From positions 62,001 to 126,000 of the forward strand of contig NZ_AEUY02000003.1 in the NCBI RefSeq assembly GCF_000188035.1: a stretch of DNA of 64,000 nt, read 5' to 3'. A program made the translations under genes and the position numbers. The notes beneath the pieces were generated by a model. That model was given only the letters and a program-made list of their open reading frames with translations, searched no databases and was not told where the DNA came from. Shown here piece by piece: positions 21,075 to 30,641 of this stretch. Every line of letters starts with the position of its first letter. Within the stretch, counting starts at the first letter, position 1. The stretch is from Streptococcus pseudoporcinus LQ 940-04. Lineage in GTDB: Bacteria > Bacillota > Bacilli > Lactobacillales > Streptococcaceae.

Positions 21075-22856
21075 TTGGCTATAGACAAAGAAAAGATTTC
21101 CCAGATTAAAAATGCTGTCAATATTGTTGATGTCATTGGTGAAGTTGTTAGTCTTTCTCGTTCGGGGAGACATTATTTGGGCTTGTGTCCTTTTCATAAA
21201 GAGAAGACACCATCATTTAATGTTATTGAGGACCGACAATTTTTTCACTGTTTTGGTTGTGGTCGTTCAGGCGATGTTTTTAAATTCATTGAAGAATATC
21301 GGCAAGTTCCTTTTTTAGAGAGCGTTAGTATTCTTGCTGAAAAGAGTGGTATTGCTTTAGATGTTCCTAAACCTCAAAATCAGTCGCCAAAAAAGAAAAG
21401 TCATCAAGAACTTATTGATTTACATCAAGATGCTCAGAAATTTTACCAAGCTGTTCTAAAAACCACAAAAATAGGGCAAGAAGCTCGAAACTATTTATAC
21501 CAGCGTGGCTTAGACGATAATCTGATTGAGCATTTTAATATTGGATTAGCTCCAGCTGAACCGAATTACCTTTATCAGGCACTTTCCAAAAAATACCCAG
21601 AGGAGATCTTAACAACATCTGGACTATTTAATCTATCTGAATCGTCTAACACCCTATATGATGCTTTTCGTAATCGTATTATGTTTCCTTTGACAGATGA
21701 TCGCGGTCAGACTATTGCTTTTTCTGGTCGAATTTGGACTAAAGAGGATCAAGGTAATAAACTAGCTAAATATAAAAATTCGCGAGCGACACTACTTTTT
21801 AATAAGTCCTATGAATTTTACCATTTAGACAAGGCTAAGCCAGTTATTGCCAAAAAACATGAAGTTTTTTTAATGGAAGGTTTTATGGATGTCATCGCAG
21901 CCTATAAAGCAGGTTGTGAAAATGCTATCGCTTCAATGGGGACAGCTTTAACTCAGGAGCATATTAATCATTTGAAACCACTAACTAAAAAAGTGATTTT
22001 AACTTATGATGGTGACGATGCTGGTCAGAATGCTATTGCTAAGTCTATAGATTTATTATCTGATTTTCAAGTTGAAATTGTTCTTATCCCGAACAAGATG
22101 GATCCAGATGAATTTGTCCAAAAGCATTCAGCAGAAGAATTAGCTCATTTATTAGAACACTCAAGGATTAGTGACGTTGAATTTTTCATTAGGTACTTAA
22201 AGCCAGAAAATACAGATAATTTACAAGCTCAAATTGCTTATGTGGAAGAGATTGCCAGGATTATTGCTAAAGCCCCTTCAATAACAGCTCAGAATTCGTA
22301 TATTCATAAAGTGGCTGATAGTTTACCTGATTTTGACTACTTGCAGGTGGAACAGACAGTCAATACTTACCGAGTTCAAGATCGGCAAAGACGTCAAGTA
22401 CAGATAACTCCATCGGAAGCGCCTATTATGACTCTGCCGGTTACCAAAAATATTACGGCCTTGGTGAGAACAGAAAATCAGCTTTTACACCGCTTAATTC
22501 ATCATGAGTATTTGCTTAATGAATTTAGACTAAAAGATAATTTTTATTTTGACACACCGGCTCTACAGGAATTATTTCTTGTTTTAAAGGCAAATGGAGA
22601 AATCAGCCCACTTGATTTAGCCAATCTATCGGAAGACGTTAACCAAGCTTATTATCGTGTTTTAGAAGAACATTTACCTGAGGAAGTGACTGAAAGTGAA
22701 ATTAGTGATATTTTAAGAAAGCGTGACAAATTACTGAGGGAAAGAGATATCCATAAGCAAGGAAAACAAGTACGAGAATCCAGTAATAATGGAGACCACC
22801 AACTAGCCTTAGAAGTTTTAGAAAATCTCATTGCACAGAAAAGGAAAATGGAATAG
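21075..22856 (+). CDS. dnaG: DNA primase
   Basis: Synthesises RNA primers at the replication fork. The CHC2 zinc-binding domain is at the N-terminus (Cys38, His41, Cys59, Cys62 from the TTG start: [14 protein letters not shown] and [11 protein letters not shown]). The TOPRIM catalytic domain shows [13 protein letters not shown] and the DGDDAGQNA acidic motif, and a C-terminal helicase-binding domain follows. I prefer the TTG at 21075 (593 residues), because GGGAGGTGA ends 4 nt ahead of it. Databases may use the ATG at 21048, whose extra nine codons overlap that ribosome binding site. rpoD follows after 8 nt. Confidence 0.95.
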   Translation: MAIDKEKISQIKNAVNIVDVIGEVVSLSRSGRHYLGLCPFHKEKTPSFNVIEDRQFFHCFGCGRSGDVFKFIEEYRQVPFLESVSILAEKSGIALDVPKPQNQSPKKKSHQELIDLHQDAQKFYQAVLKTTKIGQEARNYLYQRGLDDNLIEHFNIGLAPAEPNYLYQALSKKYPEEILTTSGLFNLSESSNTLYDAFRNRIMFPLTDDRGQTIAFSGRIWTKEDQGNKLAKYKNSRATLLFNKSYEFYHLDKAKPVIAKKHEVFLMEGFMDVIAAYKAGCENAIASMGTALTQEHINHLKPLTKKVILTYDGDDAGQNAIAKSIDLLSDFQVEIVLIPNKMDPDEFVQKHSAEELAHLLEHSRISDVEFFIRYLKPENTDNLQAQIAYVEEIARIIAKAPSITAQNSYIHKVADSLPDFDYLQVEQTVNTYRVQDRQRRQVQITPSEAPIMTLPVTKNITALVRTENQLLHRLIHHEYLLNEFRLKDNFYFDTPALQELFLVLKANGEISPLDLANLSEDVNQAYYRVLEEHLPEEVTESEISDILRKRDKLLRERDIHKQGKQVRESSNNGDHQLALEVLENLIAQKRKME

Positions 22857-22864
22857 AGGAAAAT

Positions 22865-23974
22865 ATGACTAAAAAAAACGAAATAACAACTTTTAATGTT
22901 CAAGTTGCCGAATTCATTCGTAACCATAAAAAAGAAGGTACTGCAGTTGATGATGAAGTAACAGAAAAACTTGTTATTCCTTTTGTATTGGACGCTGACC
23001 AAATTGATGATTTACTAGAACGTCTAACAGATGGTGGTATTTCAATTACGGATAAAGAGGGAAATCCGTCAACAAAATATATCGTTGAAGAACCAAAACC
23101 AGAAGAATTAACAGATGAACAGTTGATTGGCAGTAATTCAGCTAAAGTCAATGATCCAGTACGGATGTATCTGAAGGAAATTGGGGTCGTTCCACTTTTA
23201 ACAGGCGAAGAAGAAAAAGAACTAGCGATTGCTGTTGCTGAAGGTGACGTAGATGCTAAACAGCGTTTAGCAGAGGCAAACTTACGTTTAGTTGTTTCAA
23301 TTGCCAAACGCTATGTGGGACGTGGTATGCAATTCCTTGATCTAATTCAAGAAGGTAATATGGGGCTAATGAAGGCCGTTGATAAATTTGATTATTCTAA
23401 AGGGTTTAAATTTTCAACTTATGCAACTTGGTGGATTCGTCAAGCTATTACGCGCGCTATTGCAGACCAAGCTCGCACGATTCGTATTCCGGTCCATATG
23501 GTTGAAACGATTAATAAGTTAGTTCGTGAACAAAGGAATCTTCTGCAAGAATTAGGCCAAGATCCTACACCAGAACAGATTGCAGAACGAATGGAGATGA
23601 CGCCTGATAAAGTGCGTGAAATCCTTAAAATTGCTCAAGAACCCGTCTCTTTAGAAACACCAATTGGTGAAGAAGACGATAGTCATTTAGGTGATTTTAT
23701 TGAAGATGAAGTGATTGAAAATCCGGTAGATTATACGACACGTGTTGTTCTCCGTGAGCAGTTAGATGAAGTTTTAGATACATTAACAGACCGCGAAGAA
23801 AATGTTTTGCGTTTGCGTTTTGGTTTAGATGATGGCAAAATGCGTACGCTTGAAGATGTTGGTAAAGTTTTCAACGTAACGAGGGAACGTATCCGCCAAA
23901 TCGAAGCCAAAGCTTTACGAAAACTCCGCCACCCAAGCAGAAGTAAACAATTAAGAGACTTTATAGAGGACTAA
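22865..23974 (+). CDS. rpoD: RNA polymerase primary sigma factor (sigma-70, RpoD/SigA)
   Basis: Principal sigma factor, 369 residues. A short region 1.1 is followed by region 1.2 ([16 protein letters not shown]), regions 2.1-2.4 ([37 protein letters not shown]), region 3 ([17 protein letters not shown]) and region 4.2 with the helix-turn-helix [18 protein letters not shown]. It is in the macromolecular-synthesis order dnaG-rpoD; rpsU is close upstream. GAGGAAA precedes the ATG. The stop codon is embedded in the 5' arm of a perfect palindromic terminator. Confidence 0.98.
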   Translation: MTKKNEITTFNVQVAEFIRNHKKEGTAVDDEVTEKLVIPFVLDADQIDDLLERLTDGGISITDKEGNPSTKYIVEEPKPEELTDEQLIGSNSAKVNDPVRMYLKEIGVVPLLTGEEEKELAIAVAEGDVDAKQRLAEANLRLVVSIAKRYVGRGMQFLDLIQEGNMGLMKAVDKFDYSKGFKFSTYATWWIRQAITRAIADQARTIRIPVHMVETINKLVREQRNLLQELGQDPTPEQIAERMEMTPDKVREILKIAQEPVSLETPIGEEDDSHLGDFIEDEVIENPVDYTTRVVLREQLDEVLDTLTDREENVLRLRFGLDDGKMRTLEDVGKVFNVTRERIRQIEAKALRKLRHPSRSKQLRDFIED

Positions 23975-23996
23975 AAACGTCCACTGGACGTTTTTA
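23973..23996 (+). terminator. Perfect palindrome at the rpoD stop
   Basis: AAAAACGTCCA and TGGACGTTTTT pair symmetrically about base 23984. The left arm begins inside the TAA stop codon of rpoD. It likely terminates the dnaG-rpoD operon. Confidence 0.85.
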
Positions 23997-24072
23997 GGTC
24001 GTTCCTTGGAAAATAAAAAAGGAAGGATAATAAGAGCTAATGTTAAGGTCAGTCATGCCCCAAAATTAGTTT

Positions 24073-24091
24073 ACGTCCAGTGGACGTTTTT
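24073..24091 (+). repeat. Second copy of the rpoD-terminator palindrome
   Basis: ACGTCCA and TGGACGT repeat the core of the palindrome at 23973-23996, about 100 bases downstream, with a G instead of C at the centre and again a T-run after it. The stretch 23975-24268 contains no gene that I can support. Besides this copy it holds a hairpin, CAATGAC...GTCATTG at 24125-24160. Confidence 0.6.
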
Positions 24092-24268
24092 AAAGGTCTT
24101 CTTTAAAATAAAAAAAGTGTAAACAATGACTCTCAATAATGAGTCGGGAGTTGTCATTGAGCTTTAGAGATCAAGAAATAAATAACGTTACTATATCATA
24201 GGTTTCGAAGGTTTATCTTGGTTCTCCTAGCCTTAAATAATCAAAATAACGAGGATAAAGGAAATTCT

Positions 24269-24607
24269 ATGTCAGAAAACCTAAAATACAGTGAAGAGGA
24301 AGTTACAAAAATTAAAGATCGTATCCTTGAGGCTTTAGAAATGGTAATTGATCCAGAACTAGGAATTGATATCGTTAATCTAGGTTTGATTTATGAAATT
24401 CGTTTCTCCGATTCTGGTCATACAGAAATTGATATGACTCTAACGACTATGGGATGTCCTTTAGCTGATTTACTAACTGATCAAATTTATGATGTCTTAA
24501 GAGAGGTTCCCGAAGTTACTAGTTCGGAAGTGAAATTGGTCTGGTATCCAGCATGGACTGTGGAGAAAATGAGTCGCTACGCTAGGATTGCTTTAGGTAT
24601 TCGTTAA
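24269..24607 (+). CDS. MIP18 / SufT-like metal-sulfur cluster assembly protein
   Basis: A 112-residue protein of the DUF59 / MIP18 (PaaD, SufT) family. The family signature DPELGIDIVNLGLIYEI is at residues 29-45, and the conserved cysteine is Cys63 in TTMGCPLADLL. Members help to mature iron-sulfur proteins in the cytoplasm. The start is the ATG at 24269, preceded by GATAAAGGAAA; the in-frame ATG at 24218 would add a non-conserved 17-residue extension. It stands alone between the rpoD terminator and its own terminator, ahead of rmlD. Confidence 0.9.
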   Translation: MSENLKYSEEEVTKIKDRILEALEMVIDPELGIDIVNLGLIYEIRFSDSGHTEIDMTLTTMGCPLADLLTDQIYDVLREVPEVTSSEVKLVWYPAWTVEKMSRYARIALGIR

Positions 24608-24615
24608 AACAAGGG

Positions 24616-24641
24616 TAAAGAGATGAAATATTCTCTTTTTT
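24616..24641 (+). terminator. Terminator after the MIP18-like gene
   Basis: AAAGAGA and TCTCTTT pair around a short AT-rich loop and are followed by further T. Confidence 0.7.
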
Positions 24642-24712
24642 AGTGTAGAATAATGAAGAAATAGTTAATTATTCTCAGAATATCTTATTAATAATTCTTT
24701 AAAGGAGAAGTT

Positions 24713-25567
24713 ATGATCTTAATCACAGGAAGTAACGGCCAGCTTGGTACCGAATTACGCTATTTGCTAGATGAACGTAATGAAGACTATGTAGCTGTAG
24801 ATGTTGCAGAGATGGATATCACTAATGAAGAGATGGTTGATCAGGTGTTTGCACAAGTAAAGCCAACTTTAGTCTATCATTGCGCGGCCTATACTGCAGT
24901 AGATGCCGCTGAAGATGAAGGCAAGGCTTTGAATCAAGCTATTAACGTTGATGGGACAGAAAACATCGCAAAAGCTTGTCAGAAGTATGATGCTACCTTA
25001 GTATATATCTCTACTGATTATGTTTTTGATGGAACAAAAACAGTGGGGCAAGAATGGTTTGAAACAGATATTCCTGATCCGCAAACAGAATATGGTCGTA
25101 CAAAACGATTAGGCGAAGAAGCTGTTGAAAAATATAGTAAGAAATATTATATTATTAGAACGGCTTGGGTCTTTGGTAACTATGGTAAGAATTTTGTCTT
25201 TACAATGCAAAATTTAGCAAAAACACATCCCAAATTGACTGTTGTTAACGATCAATTCGGTCGTCCGACTTGGACAAGGACCTTGGCAGAATTCATGTGT
25301 TATTTGGCAGAAAATAATAAAGCCTTTGGTTATTATCACCTTTCAAATGACTCACAAGAAGATACAAATTGGTATGATTTTGCTAAAGAAATCCTAAAGG
25401 ATACAGATGTTGAAGTAGTACCAGTTGATTCGTCAGCTTTTCCAGCAAAAGCAAAGCGCCCACTTAATTCAACGATGAATTTAGACAAGGCTAAAGCAAC
25501 AGGATTTGTAATCCCTATGTGGCAAGATGCTTTACAGGAATTTTATAAACAAGAAATCAAAAAATAG
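24713..25567 (+). CDS. rmlD: dTDP-4-dehydrorhamnose reductase
   Basis: Last enzyme of dTDP-L-rhamnose synthesis, reducing dTDP-4-keto-L-rhamnose with NAD(P)H. The 284 residues show the N-terminal Rossmann motif ITGSNGQLGTEL, the SDR catalytic pair in YGRTKR, and the family segment VYISTDYVFDG. AAAGGAGAAG precedes the ATG. It heads the rhamnose polysaccharide region (the same position as gacA in group A streptococcus) but is separated from the next gene by a terminator, so it is probably a separate unit. The rmlABC genes are not in this window. Confidence 0.96.
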   Translation: MILITGSNGQLGTELRYLLDERNEDYVAVDVAEMDITNEEMVDQVFAQVKPTLVYHCAAYTAVDAAEDEGKALNQAINVDGTENIAKACQKYDATLVYISTDYVFDGTKTVGQEWFETDIPDPQTEYGRTKRLGEEAVEKYSKKYYIIRTAWVFGNYGKNFVFTMQNLAKTHPKLTVVNDQFGRPTWTRTLAEFMCYLAENNKAFGYYHLSNDSQEDTNWYDFAKEILKDTDVEVVPVDSSAFPAKAKRPLNSTMNLDKAKATGFVIPMWQDALQEFYKQEIKK

Positions 25568-25578
25568 ATGGAATAATG

Positions 25579-25605
25579 AGCTCTGCCCTAATGGCGGGGC
25601 TTTTC
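25579..25605 (+). terminator. Terminator after rmlD
   Basis: AGCTCTGCC pairs with GGCGGGGCT (two G-T pairs) around CTAAT, followed by TTTT. Confidence 0.75.
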
Positions 25606-25642
25606 CTATTGGTAAAATTTCGCAAATAGACTATAAATATGC

Positions 25643-25648
25643 TATAAT
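25643..25648 (+). promoter_or_regulatory. Probable -10 of the polysaccharide operon
   Basis: TATAAT in GCTATAATTG lies 37 nt upstream of the first glycosyltransferase of the cluster. No good -35 is visible at 17 nt, so confidence is limited. Confidence 0.45.
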
Positions 25649-25684
25649 TGTTAAATGATTATAATTTAGAATGGGGCATTGTGG

Positions 25685-26839
25685 ATGCAGGATGTATTTA
25701 TTATTGGTAGCCGAGGATTGCCAGCAAAATATGGGGGCTTTGAAACCTTTGTTGAGGAATTAGTCAGCCGTCAAAAAAGTGGGGCTATTCACTATCATGT
25801 TGCCTGCTTAAGTGATTCAAAACATAAGGAACACTTTGAGTTTAGAGGTGCAGATTGTTTTTACATTAATCCTCCTCAACTTGGACCAGCTCGAGTGATT
25901 GCTTATGATATGATGGCACTCACTTATGCTTTGACTTACTGCGAAAAAAATAGGATTGATAGCCCGATCTTTTATATTTTAGGGAATACAATAGGTGCTT
26001 TTATTGGCTTATTTATCCCTAAAATCAAGAAGGTCCAGGGTCAGTTTTACATTAATCCAGATGGCTTAGAGTGGAAACGTAGTAAATGGCCCAAACCCGT
26101 TCAATGGTACTTAAAGTATTCAGAAAAACAAATGGCAGAGAAGGCCCATTTGGTAATTTCTGATAATTTAGGGATTGAAACCTATATCAAAGAAACATAC
26201 CCTCGAGCCAAAACACAATTTATTGCCTATGGAACGGATACAGCATCTTCAGCTTTAAGTTTTGAAGATGATCGCGTACGAGACTACTTTAATAAGGCAG
26301 GTATTAATGAACACAATTACTATTTAGTAGTTGGCCGCTTTGTTCCTGAAAACAATTATGAAACCATTATCAAAGAGTTTATGTCTTCAAGCACCAAGCG
26401 TGATTTGGTTGTGATTTGTAATCATGAAGGAAGTTCATTCTTTGAGACACTAAAAAATAAAACACAGTTAGAGCAAGATGAGCGGATTAAGTTTCTAGGA
26501 ACTTTGTATGATCGGCAGCTATTAACCTATATCCGAGAAAATGCTTTTGCCTATATCCATGGACATGAAGTTGGGGGCACAAATCCGGGTCTCTTAGAAG
26601 CTCTTGCTCACACTAAGTTGAATTTAGTTTTAGGTGTTGATTTCAATAAATCAGTGGCAAAAACTGGCGCTTTGTATTGGACTAAAGAACAAACTGTTTT
26701 AGCTCAGTTAATTGAGAGTGTAGATAGTCGCCACAACTATGATGATTTAGGTCAAGAAGCTAGAAATATTATTCAAAGAGAATACACATGGGATAAAATT
26801 GTAGGAGAATATGAGGCTTTATTTTTAAATGAAAATTAA
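25685..26839 (+). CDS. Rhamnosyltransferase, DUF1972/GT4 type (RgpA/GacB-like)
   Basis: A 384-residue glycosyltransferase with the N-terminal DUF1972 signature IIGSRGLPAKYGGFETFVE and a C-terminal GT-B donor-binding domain (VVGRFVPENNYETIIKEF, HGHEVGGTNPGLLEAL). Family members RgpA and GacB add the first L-rhamnose to lipid-linked GlcNAc on the cytoplasmic side in rhamnose cell-wall polysaccharide synthesis. The ATG at 25685 fits homologue length; a TTG at 25679 is an alternative. It is the first gene of a long tightly spaced cluster and overlaps the next gene by 11 nt. Assignment to this step is inferred from homology and position. Confidence 0.9.
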   Translation: MQDVFIIGSRGLPAKYGGFETFVEELVSRQKSGAIHYHVACLSDSKHKEHFEFRGADCFYINPPQLGPARVIAYDMMALTYALTYCEKNRIDSPIFYILGNTIGAFIGLFIPKIKKVQGQFYINPDGLEWKRSKWPKPVQWYLKYSEKQMAEKAHLVISDNLGIETYIKETYPRAKTQFIAYGTDTASSALSFEDDRVRDYFNKAGINEHNYYLVVGRFVPENNYETIIKEFMSSSTKRDLVVICNHEGSSFFETLKNKTQLEQDERIKFLGTLYDRQLLTYIRENAFAYIHGHEVGGTNPGLLEALAHTKLNLVLGVDFNKSVAKTGALYWTKEQTVLAQLIESVDSRHNYDDLGQEARNIIQREYTWDKIVGEYEALFLNEN

Positions 26840-27770
26840 TATCTTAATGTCAACCTATAATGGGGAACAATTTCTAGCGGAGCAGATTGAAAGTATTCGC
26901 AATCAAACTATTACAGACTGGCATCTGCTAATCCGAGACGATGGTTCATCAGATAGAACACCAGAAATTATTGAAGAATATGTTGCAAAGGATAGTCGTA
27001 TTCACTTTATTAATGCTGAGAATCGGGAAAATTATGGGGTTATCAAGAATTTTTTCACCCTTCTAAAGTACGAAAAAGCAGATTACTATTTTTTTAGTGA
27101 CCAAGATGATATTTGGCTACCGGATAAAATGGCTGTTCAACTTGAAGAAGCTCAGAAATATTCTGTAGAAACACCAATATTAGTTTACATGGATTTAAAA
27201 GTTGTTGATCAGCAGTTAAATGTTATCAACGAAAGTATGATTCGTTCACAATCTGGACATGCTAATACGAGTTTGGTTCAAGAATTGGCTGAAAATTCAG
27301 TGACGGGGGGAGTCATGATGATTAATCATGCCTTAGCTGAAAAATGGCTCTCACCGGATAACATTATCATGCACGATTGGTACTTAGCGCTTTTAGCAAC
27401 AAGTCTTGGTAAGTTAATTTACATTGATCAACCTGGAGAGCTCTATCGCCAACACGCTAATAATGTCCTTGGAGCACGAACACTTGATAAACGGTTTAAA
27501 CTATTAAGGGAAGGTCCCAAAAGGATTTTTACCAGATATTGGAATCTCATTCATGCTTCACAAAAACAAGCACAAAAAATTATATATTCCTATGGACCTT
27601 TATTAAACCAAGGGGATAGGGAATTACTTGAAAATTATATTGATATTGATCAACAAGCTTTCTCTGAAAGAATTCGTAGAGTATTAAAATATCACTATAC
27701 TAAAAATCAATGGAAACATATCATTGTATTCCGATTATTACTAATCACAAATCTATATAATGCGAGATGA
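26829..27770 (+). CDS. GT2 rhamnosyltransferase (RgpB/GacC-like)
   Basis: A 313-residue GT-A fold glycosyltransferase. The nucleotide-binding N-terminus ILMSTYNGEQFLAEQIESI is followed by RDDGSSDRT (about 36-44) and the metal-binding FFSDQDDIW (about 89-96), the hallmark of the RgpB/GacC rhamnosyltransferase group. The C-terminal part has no long membrane segment. In rhamnan synthesis this family adds the second and further rhamnoses. It overlaps the upstream DUF1972 gene by 11 nt and the next gene by 4 nt, so translation is likely coupled. Confidence 0.88.
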   Translation: MKINILMSTYNGEQFLAEQIESIRNQTITDWHLLIRDDGSSDRTPEIIEEYVAKDSRIHFINAENRENYGVIKNFFTLLKYEKADYYFFSDQDDIWLPDKMAVQLEEAQKYSVETPILVYMDLKVVDQQLNVINESMIRSQSGHANTSLVQELAENSVTGGVMMINHALAEKWLSPDNIIMHDWYLALLATSLGKLIYIDQPGELYRQHANNVLGARTLDKRFKLLREGPKRIFTRYWNLIHASQKQAQKIIYSYGPLLNQGDRELLENYIDIDQQAFSERIRRVLKYHYTKNQWKHIIVFRLLLITNLYNAR

Positions 27771-28498
27771 ACATGAAAAAAGTACTATTAATAATTCCAG
27801 CCTATAATGAAGAAGGAAGTATCGAAAAAACGGTCGCTAATATTGTGTCCTACCGAGAAGAACACCAACTTCCTTTTCTTTTAGATTATATTGTTATTAA
27901 TGATGGTTCAAAAGATAGGACAGCAGACATATTAGATGCTAAGGGTCTTCACCACATTGATTTAATTCAAAATTTAGGCATCGGTGGCGGTGTTCAAACA
28001 GGTTATATTTATGCTTTAAGAGAAGGTTACGATGTCGCTGTTCAATTTGATGGTGATGGACAACATGATATCAATAGTATAGTCCAAGTGGTTACGCCAG
28101 TACTAGATGAAGAAGTAGACTTTGTTATTGGCTCTCGCTTTGTTGACAGGTCAATTGAAAATTTTCAGTCTACCTTTATGCGTCGTTTAGGCATCAATCT
28201 TATCTCAATTGCTATTAAATTAACTACTGGTAAGAAAATTTATGATACAACAAGCGGTTATCGAGCTGGAAACAAAAAGGTAATTGCTTATTTTGCTGAT
28301 CGATATCCGGTTGCCTACCCTGAACCTGAATCAATTGTAAGTCTCTTAAAAAAAGGCTTAAAAGTAAAAGAAATGCCTGCAAATATGTTTGAACGCTTAG
28401 AAGGTGTTTCGAGTATAAGAGCTTTTAAATCTGTAACTTACATGATTGATGTGCTTATTTCAATCCTAATTGCAGGATTCATGAAGGAGAAAGACTAA
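27767..28498 (+). CDS. GT2 polyprenyl-phosphate glycosyltransferase (GacI/GtrB-like)
   Basis: A 243-residue GT2 of the dolichyl-phosphate mannose synthase type. Visible motifs are LIIPAYNEEGSIEKTV near the N-terminus, VINDGSKDRT (about 43-52) and the DXD-containing QFDGDGQHD (about 93-101). The C-terminus has a hydrophobic helix (SVTYMIDVLISILIAGF). With the DUF2304 gene directly after it, the pair mirrors gacI-gacJ of the group A carbohydrate locus, where it makes undecaprenyl-phosphate-GlcNAc for extracellular side-chain transfer. The sugar used here cannot be told. A second ATG at 27773 is an equally possible start. Confidence 0.85.
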   Translation: MNMKKVLLIIPAYNEEGSIEKTVANIVSYREEHQLPFLLDYIVINDGSKDRTADILDAKGLHHIDLIQNLGIGGGVQTGYIYALREGYDVAVQFDGDGQHDINSIVQVVTPVLDEEVDFVIGSRFVDRSIENFQSTFMRRLGINLISIAIKLTTGKKIYDTTSGYRAGNKKVIAYFADRYPVAYPEPESIVSLLKKGLKVKEMPANMFERLEGVSSIRAFKSVTYMIDVLISILIAGFMKEKD

Positions 28499-28848
28499 TG
28501 AGTTTATTTTTACAAGTTGAAATGTTCCTGTTAGCTATTGCCATTTTATATGTCATCATTCGTATGGTTAATAGACATTCATTTTCTGTGAAACGAGCAA
28601 CACCGTGGTTATTTATCGGTTTTTCACTTGTTTTTATTAGTTTATTCCCACAGGTCGTTTCTTTCGTGGCGCATCGGGCTGGATTTGCGTTAACAATGAA
28701 TTTTCTTTTGTTTATGGCTGTCCTCTTTTTATTTATCCTAGAGATATTTGATACGACCAGTAGTACCCGCAAAGAAGAACAAATCAAAAAACTCATTCAA
28801 GAAGTTTCCCTGTTAAAAAAAGAAATAGAGGATAAAAATTCTAAATGA
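28498..28848 (+). CDS. DUF2304 membrane protein (GacJ-like)
   Basis: A 116-residue membrane protein with three hydrophobic segments (about residues 5-22, 35-55 and 63-85) and a charged C-terminal tail (KEEQIKKLIQEVSLLKKEIED) that may form a coiled coil. Size and layout fit DUF2304. In group A streptococcus GacJ binds GacI and raises its catalytic activity, and this gene has the same relation to the GacI-like gene: its ATG shares a base with the preceding stop codon. The pairing strongly supports a two-component polyprenyl-phosphate sugar synthase. Confidence 0.85.
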   Translation: MSLFLQVEMFLLAIAILYVIIRMVNRHSFSVKRATPWLFIGFSLVFISLFPQVVSFVAHRAGFALTMNFLLFMAVLFLFILEIFDTTSSTRKEEQIKKLIQEVSLLKKEIEDKNSK

Positions 28849-30605
28849 CCAAAAAGATATTAATTGTTGTAACTTTTCTTTTACTATTGACGGGATGTAA
28901 GAAGTCAAGTAATTCTGAAAATACATATAAGAAAGTTGATATTACAGCTTATTATCATTATAATAATCAACCAATGCAAGGAATACATGTCGCAGTATTT
29001 AACTATGAAACGGCTTATAGAAAAATTAGGTCTGGTAAATTCAATACATCTGATTTTTCACATTATACTTTAGACAGTGTAAGAAAGAAATATGATGTTC
29101 ATGCCTCAAAAATAAATCTCGGTGATTACCAGTTTGGACAAGGTATAAAGCATAATGATGCAGAGGCTAAGGCCATTATTAAGATTCTTTTTGAAAATTC
29201 ACTAGATTACTTAACTTTTATGAATGGCCTAAAAGAAGAAGTCTTTCTATCTAATCCAGAAAATACAAGGTATAAATTTTCAAATAAATCCGGTAAATTA
29301 ATTGGGAATGTAGAGAGTGGCTTATCTATATTAAGAGATACTACTGGGTCTAAAGATTATCGTTTAGTAAGACTTACTAATAACTCTACTATTTATCTGG
29401 GAAATTCGAGGCCAAATAAAAAACCGATATTACTTAATGGGAAACAAAAGTTAAGTGGCATTTCAGCAGACTTTGGAGAAGAAATGACTTATGAAATTCC
29501 AATAACTTCACGCAAAATGCTGGTACGATTATCACCCAATTTTGTTATTGATTCAGCAAATCATCAATATCAAGAAAAAATTGATCCAATTACTACTAAG
29601 GAATCTGATAATGGAAAACTCACCGATTCTAAATATAGTCCGACAATTGTAAATGGACAAATTAGTTATCGTATTGGAAAAGAAAGTCCAGATAAAAATG
29701 ATTTGGATATTATGGATAAAGAAGTTACTCTGGCGCTTTCTAAGCTTTATGCGATAAAGTTACTTAATTTTAATTTTGAAAAAAATACAAAAGGTAAACT
29801 GATTATTAAGGGACATGTGAGCTCAATGGTCAATTATAAGTTACCTTTGATTCTTGAAAAACCAAATGATCAAACAAGTCTTATGGAAAAATCATTTGAC
29901 GTGTACAACACGAAGTCATCACAAGGCATTTTTGTTTTAGATGAAAATGGTGGTATCCTTACTCCGGAAATTAGAAGTTATGGTATTAATTTTGTAACAA
30001 ACGATCAGGAGACAAATAAACCAATCTCGGGAATTCAATTTATATTAGGAAGAATTCGAAATGGGAAAGTAGAAGTTTTAGAAACAAAAAAAGAGACAAC
30101 TTTTTGGACTAATACGCATTTAAACCAAATGGAATTTGCCAAGAAAATCAGTCACTTTCAACCATTTTTAATTAACGGTGAGAGGTTTAGCTACGTAGAT
30201 GGGAATGTTAGAGATATCCCTATCAATTATGACTTTTGGGTTTTCAATAAAAAAGAACAAAAAAAAGATAATGAACCTTTATACAAAATAAGAGGTCTTT
30301 CAGATAGATACAACTATTTTATTATTCCCCGACAAAATGAAAAGAGGGAAGTTAATAATAAGAAACCAATCTATTTTAAAGTCGATAGTAATTCTATTTC
30401 GAATGCTAGAGTAACTAATTATGAAGTTAACGGTTTTGTTTCAGATTTTAAATATGGTGATCAAGAATATAATGCTATTCCTGTTAAAAATAAGGGTCAA
30501 AAATCAACTCATAATTTGAATCCAATCTATAAGATAGTCGGACTATTAATTGTTGTTATTATTTCTTATATTGGCGTTATTATTTTCTTTATCAAAAAAA
30601 CCTAG
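28845..30605 (+). CDS. Lipoprotein with C-terminal membrane segment, function unknown
   Basis: I do not recognise this 586-residue protein. It begins with a lipoprotein signal peptide whose lipobox LLTGC places the lipidated cysteine at residue 18. It ends with a strong hydrophobic helix (about 560-582) followed by KKT, so the large middle part would be held outside the cell at both ends. Two segments, KVDITAYYHYNNQPMQGIHV near the start and the one containing KPISGIQFILGRIRNGK in the second half, look like beta-sandwich domains of the Cna-B/SpaA type, but this is a visual impression. Its codons are noticeably AT-rich. It overlaps the DUF2304 gene by 4 nt, so it belongs to the polysaccharide operon. 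A role in polymer attachment, side-chain transfer or export is possible, not shown. Confidence 0.75.
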   Translation: MTKKILIVVTFLLLLTGCKKSSNSENTYKKVDITAYYHYNNQPMQGIHVAVFNYETAYRKIRSGKFNTSDFSHYTLDSVRKKYDVHASKINLGDYQFGQGIKHNDAEAKAIIKILFENSLDYLTFMNGLKEEVFLSNPENTRYKFSNKSGKLIGNVESGLSILRDTTGSKDYRLVRLTNNSTIYLGNSRPNKKPILLNGKQKLSGISADFGEEMTYEIPITSRKMLVRLSPNFVIDSANHQYQEKIDPITTKESDNGKLTDSKYSPTIVNGQISYRIGKESPDKNDLDIMDKEVTLALSKLYAIKLLNFNFEKNTKGKLIIKGHVSSMVNYKLPLILEKPNDQTSLMEKSFDVYNTKSSQGIFVLDENGGILTPEIRSYGINFVTNDQETNKPISGIQFILGRIRNGKVEVLETKKETTFWTNTHLNQMEFAKKISHFQPFLINGERFSYVDGNVRDIPINYDFWVFNKKEQKKDNEPLYKIRGLSDRYNYFIIPRQNEKREVNNKKPIYFKVDSNSISNARVTNYEVNGFVSDFKYGDQEYNAIPVKNKGQKSTHNLNPIYKIVGLLIVVIISYIGVIIFFIKKT

Positions 30606-30641
30606 TTATAACGATTTCTTCAATTTGAAAGGAAATATGAT

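Noticed and set aside
22652..23307. Two - strand frames (116 and 135 codons) opposite dnaG and rpoD
   Set aside because: Composition mirrors the opposite coding strand, and no similarity to known proteins is seen.
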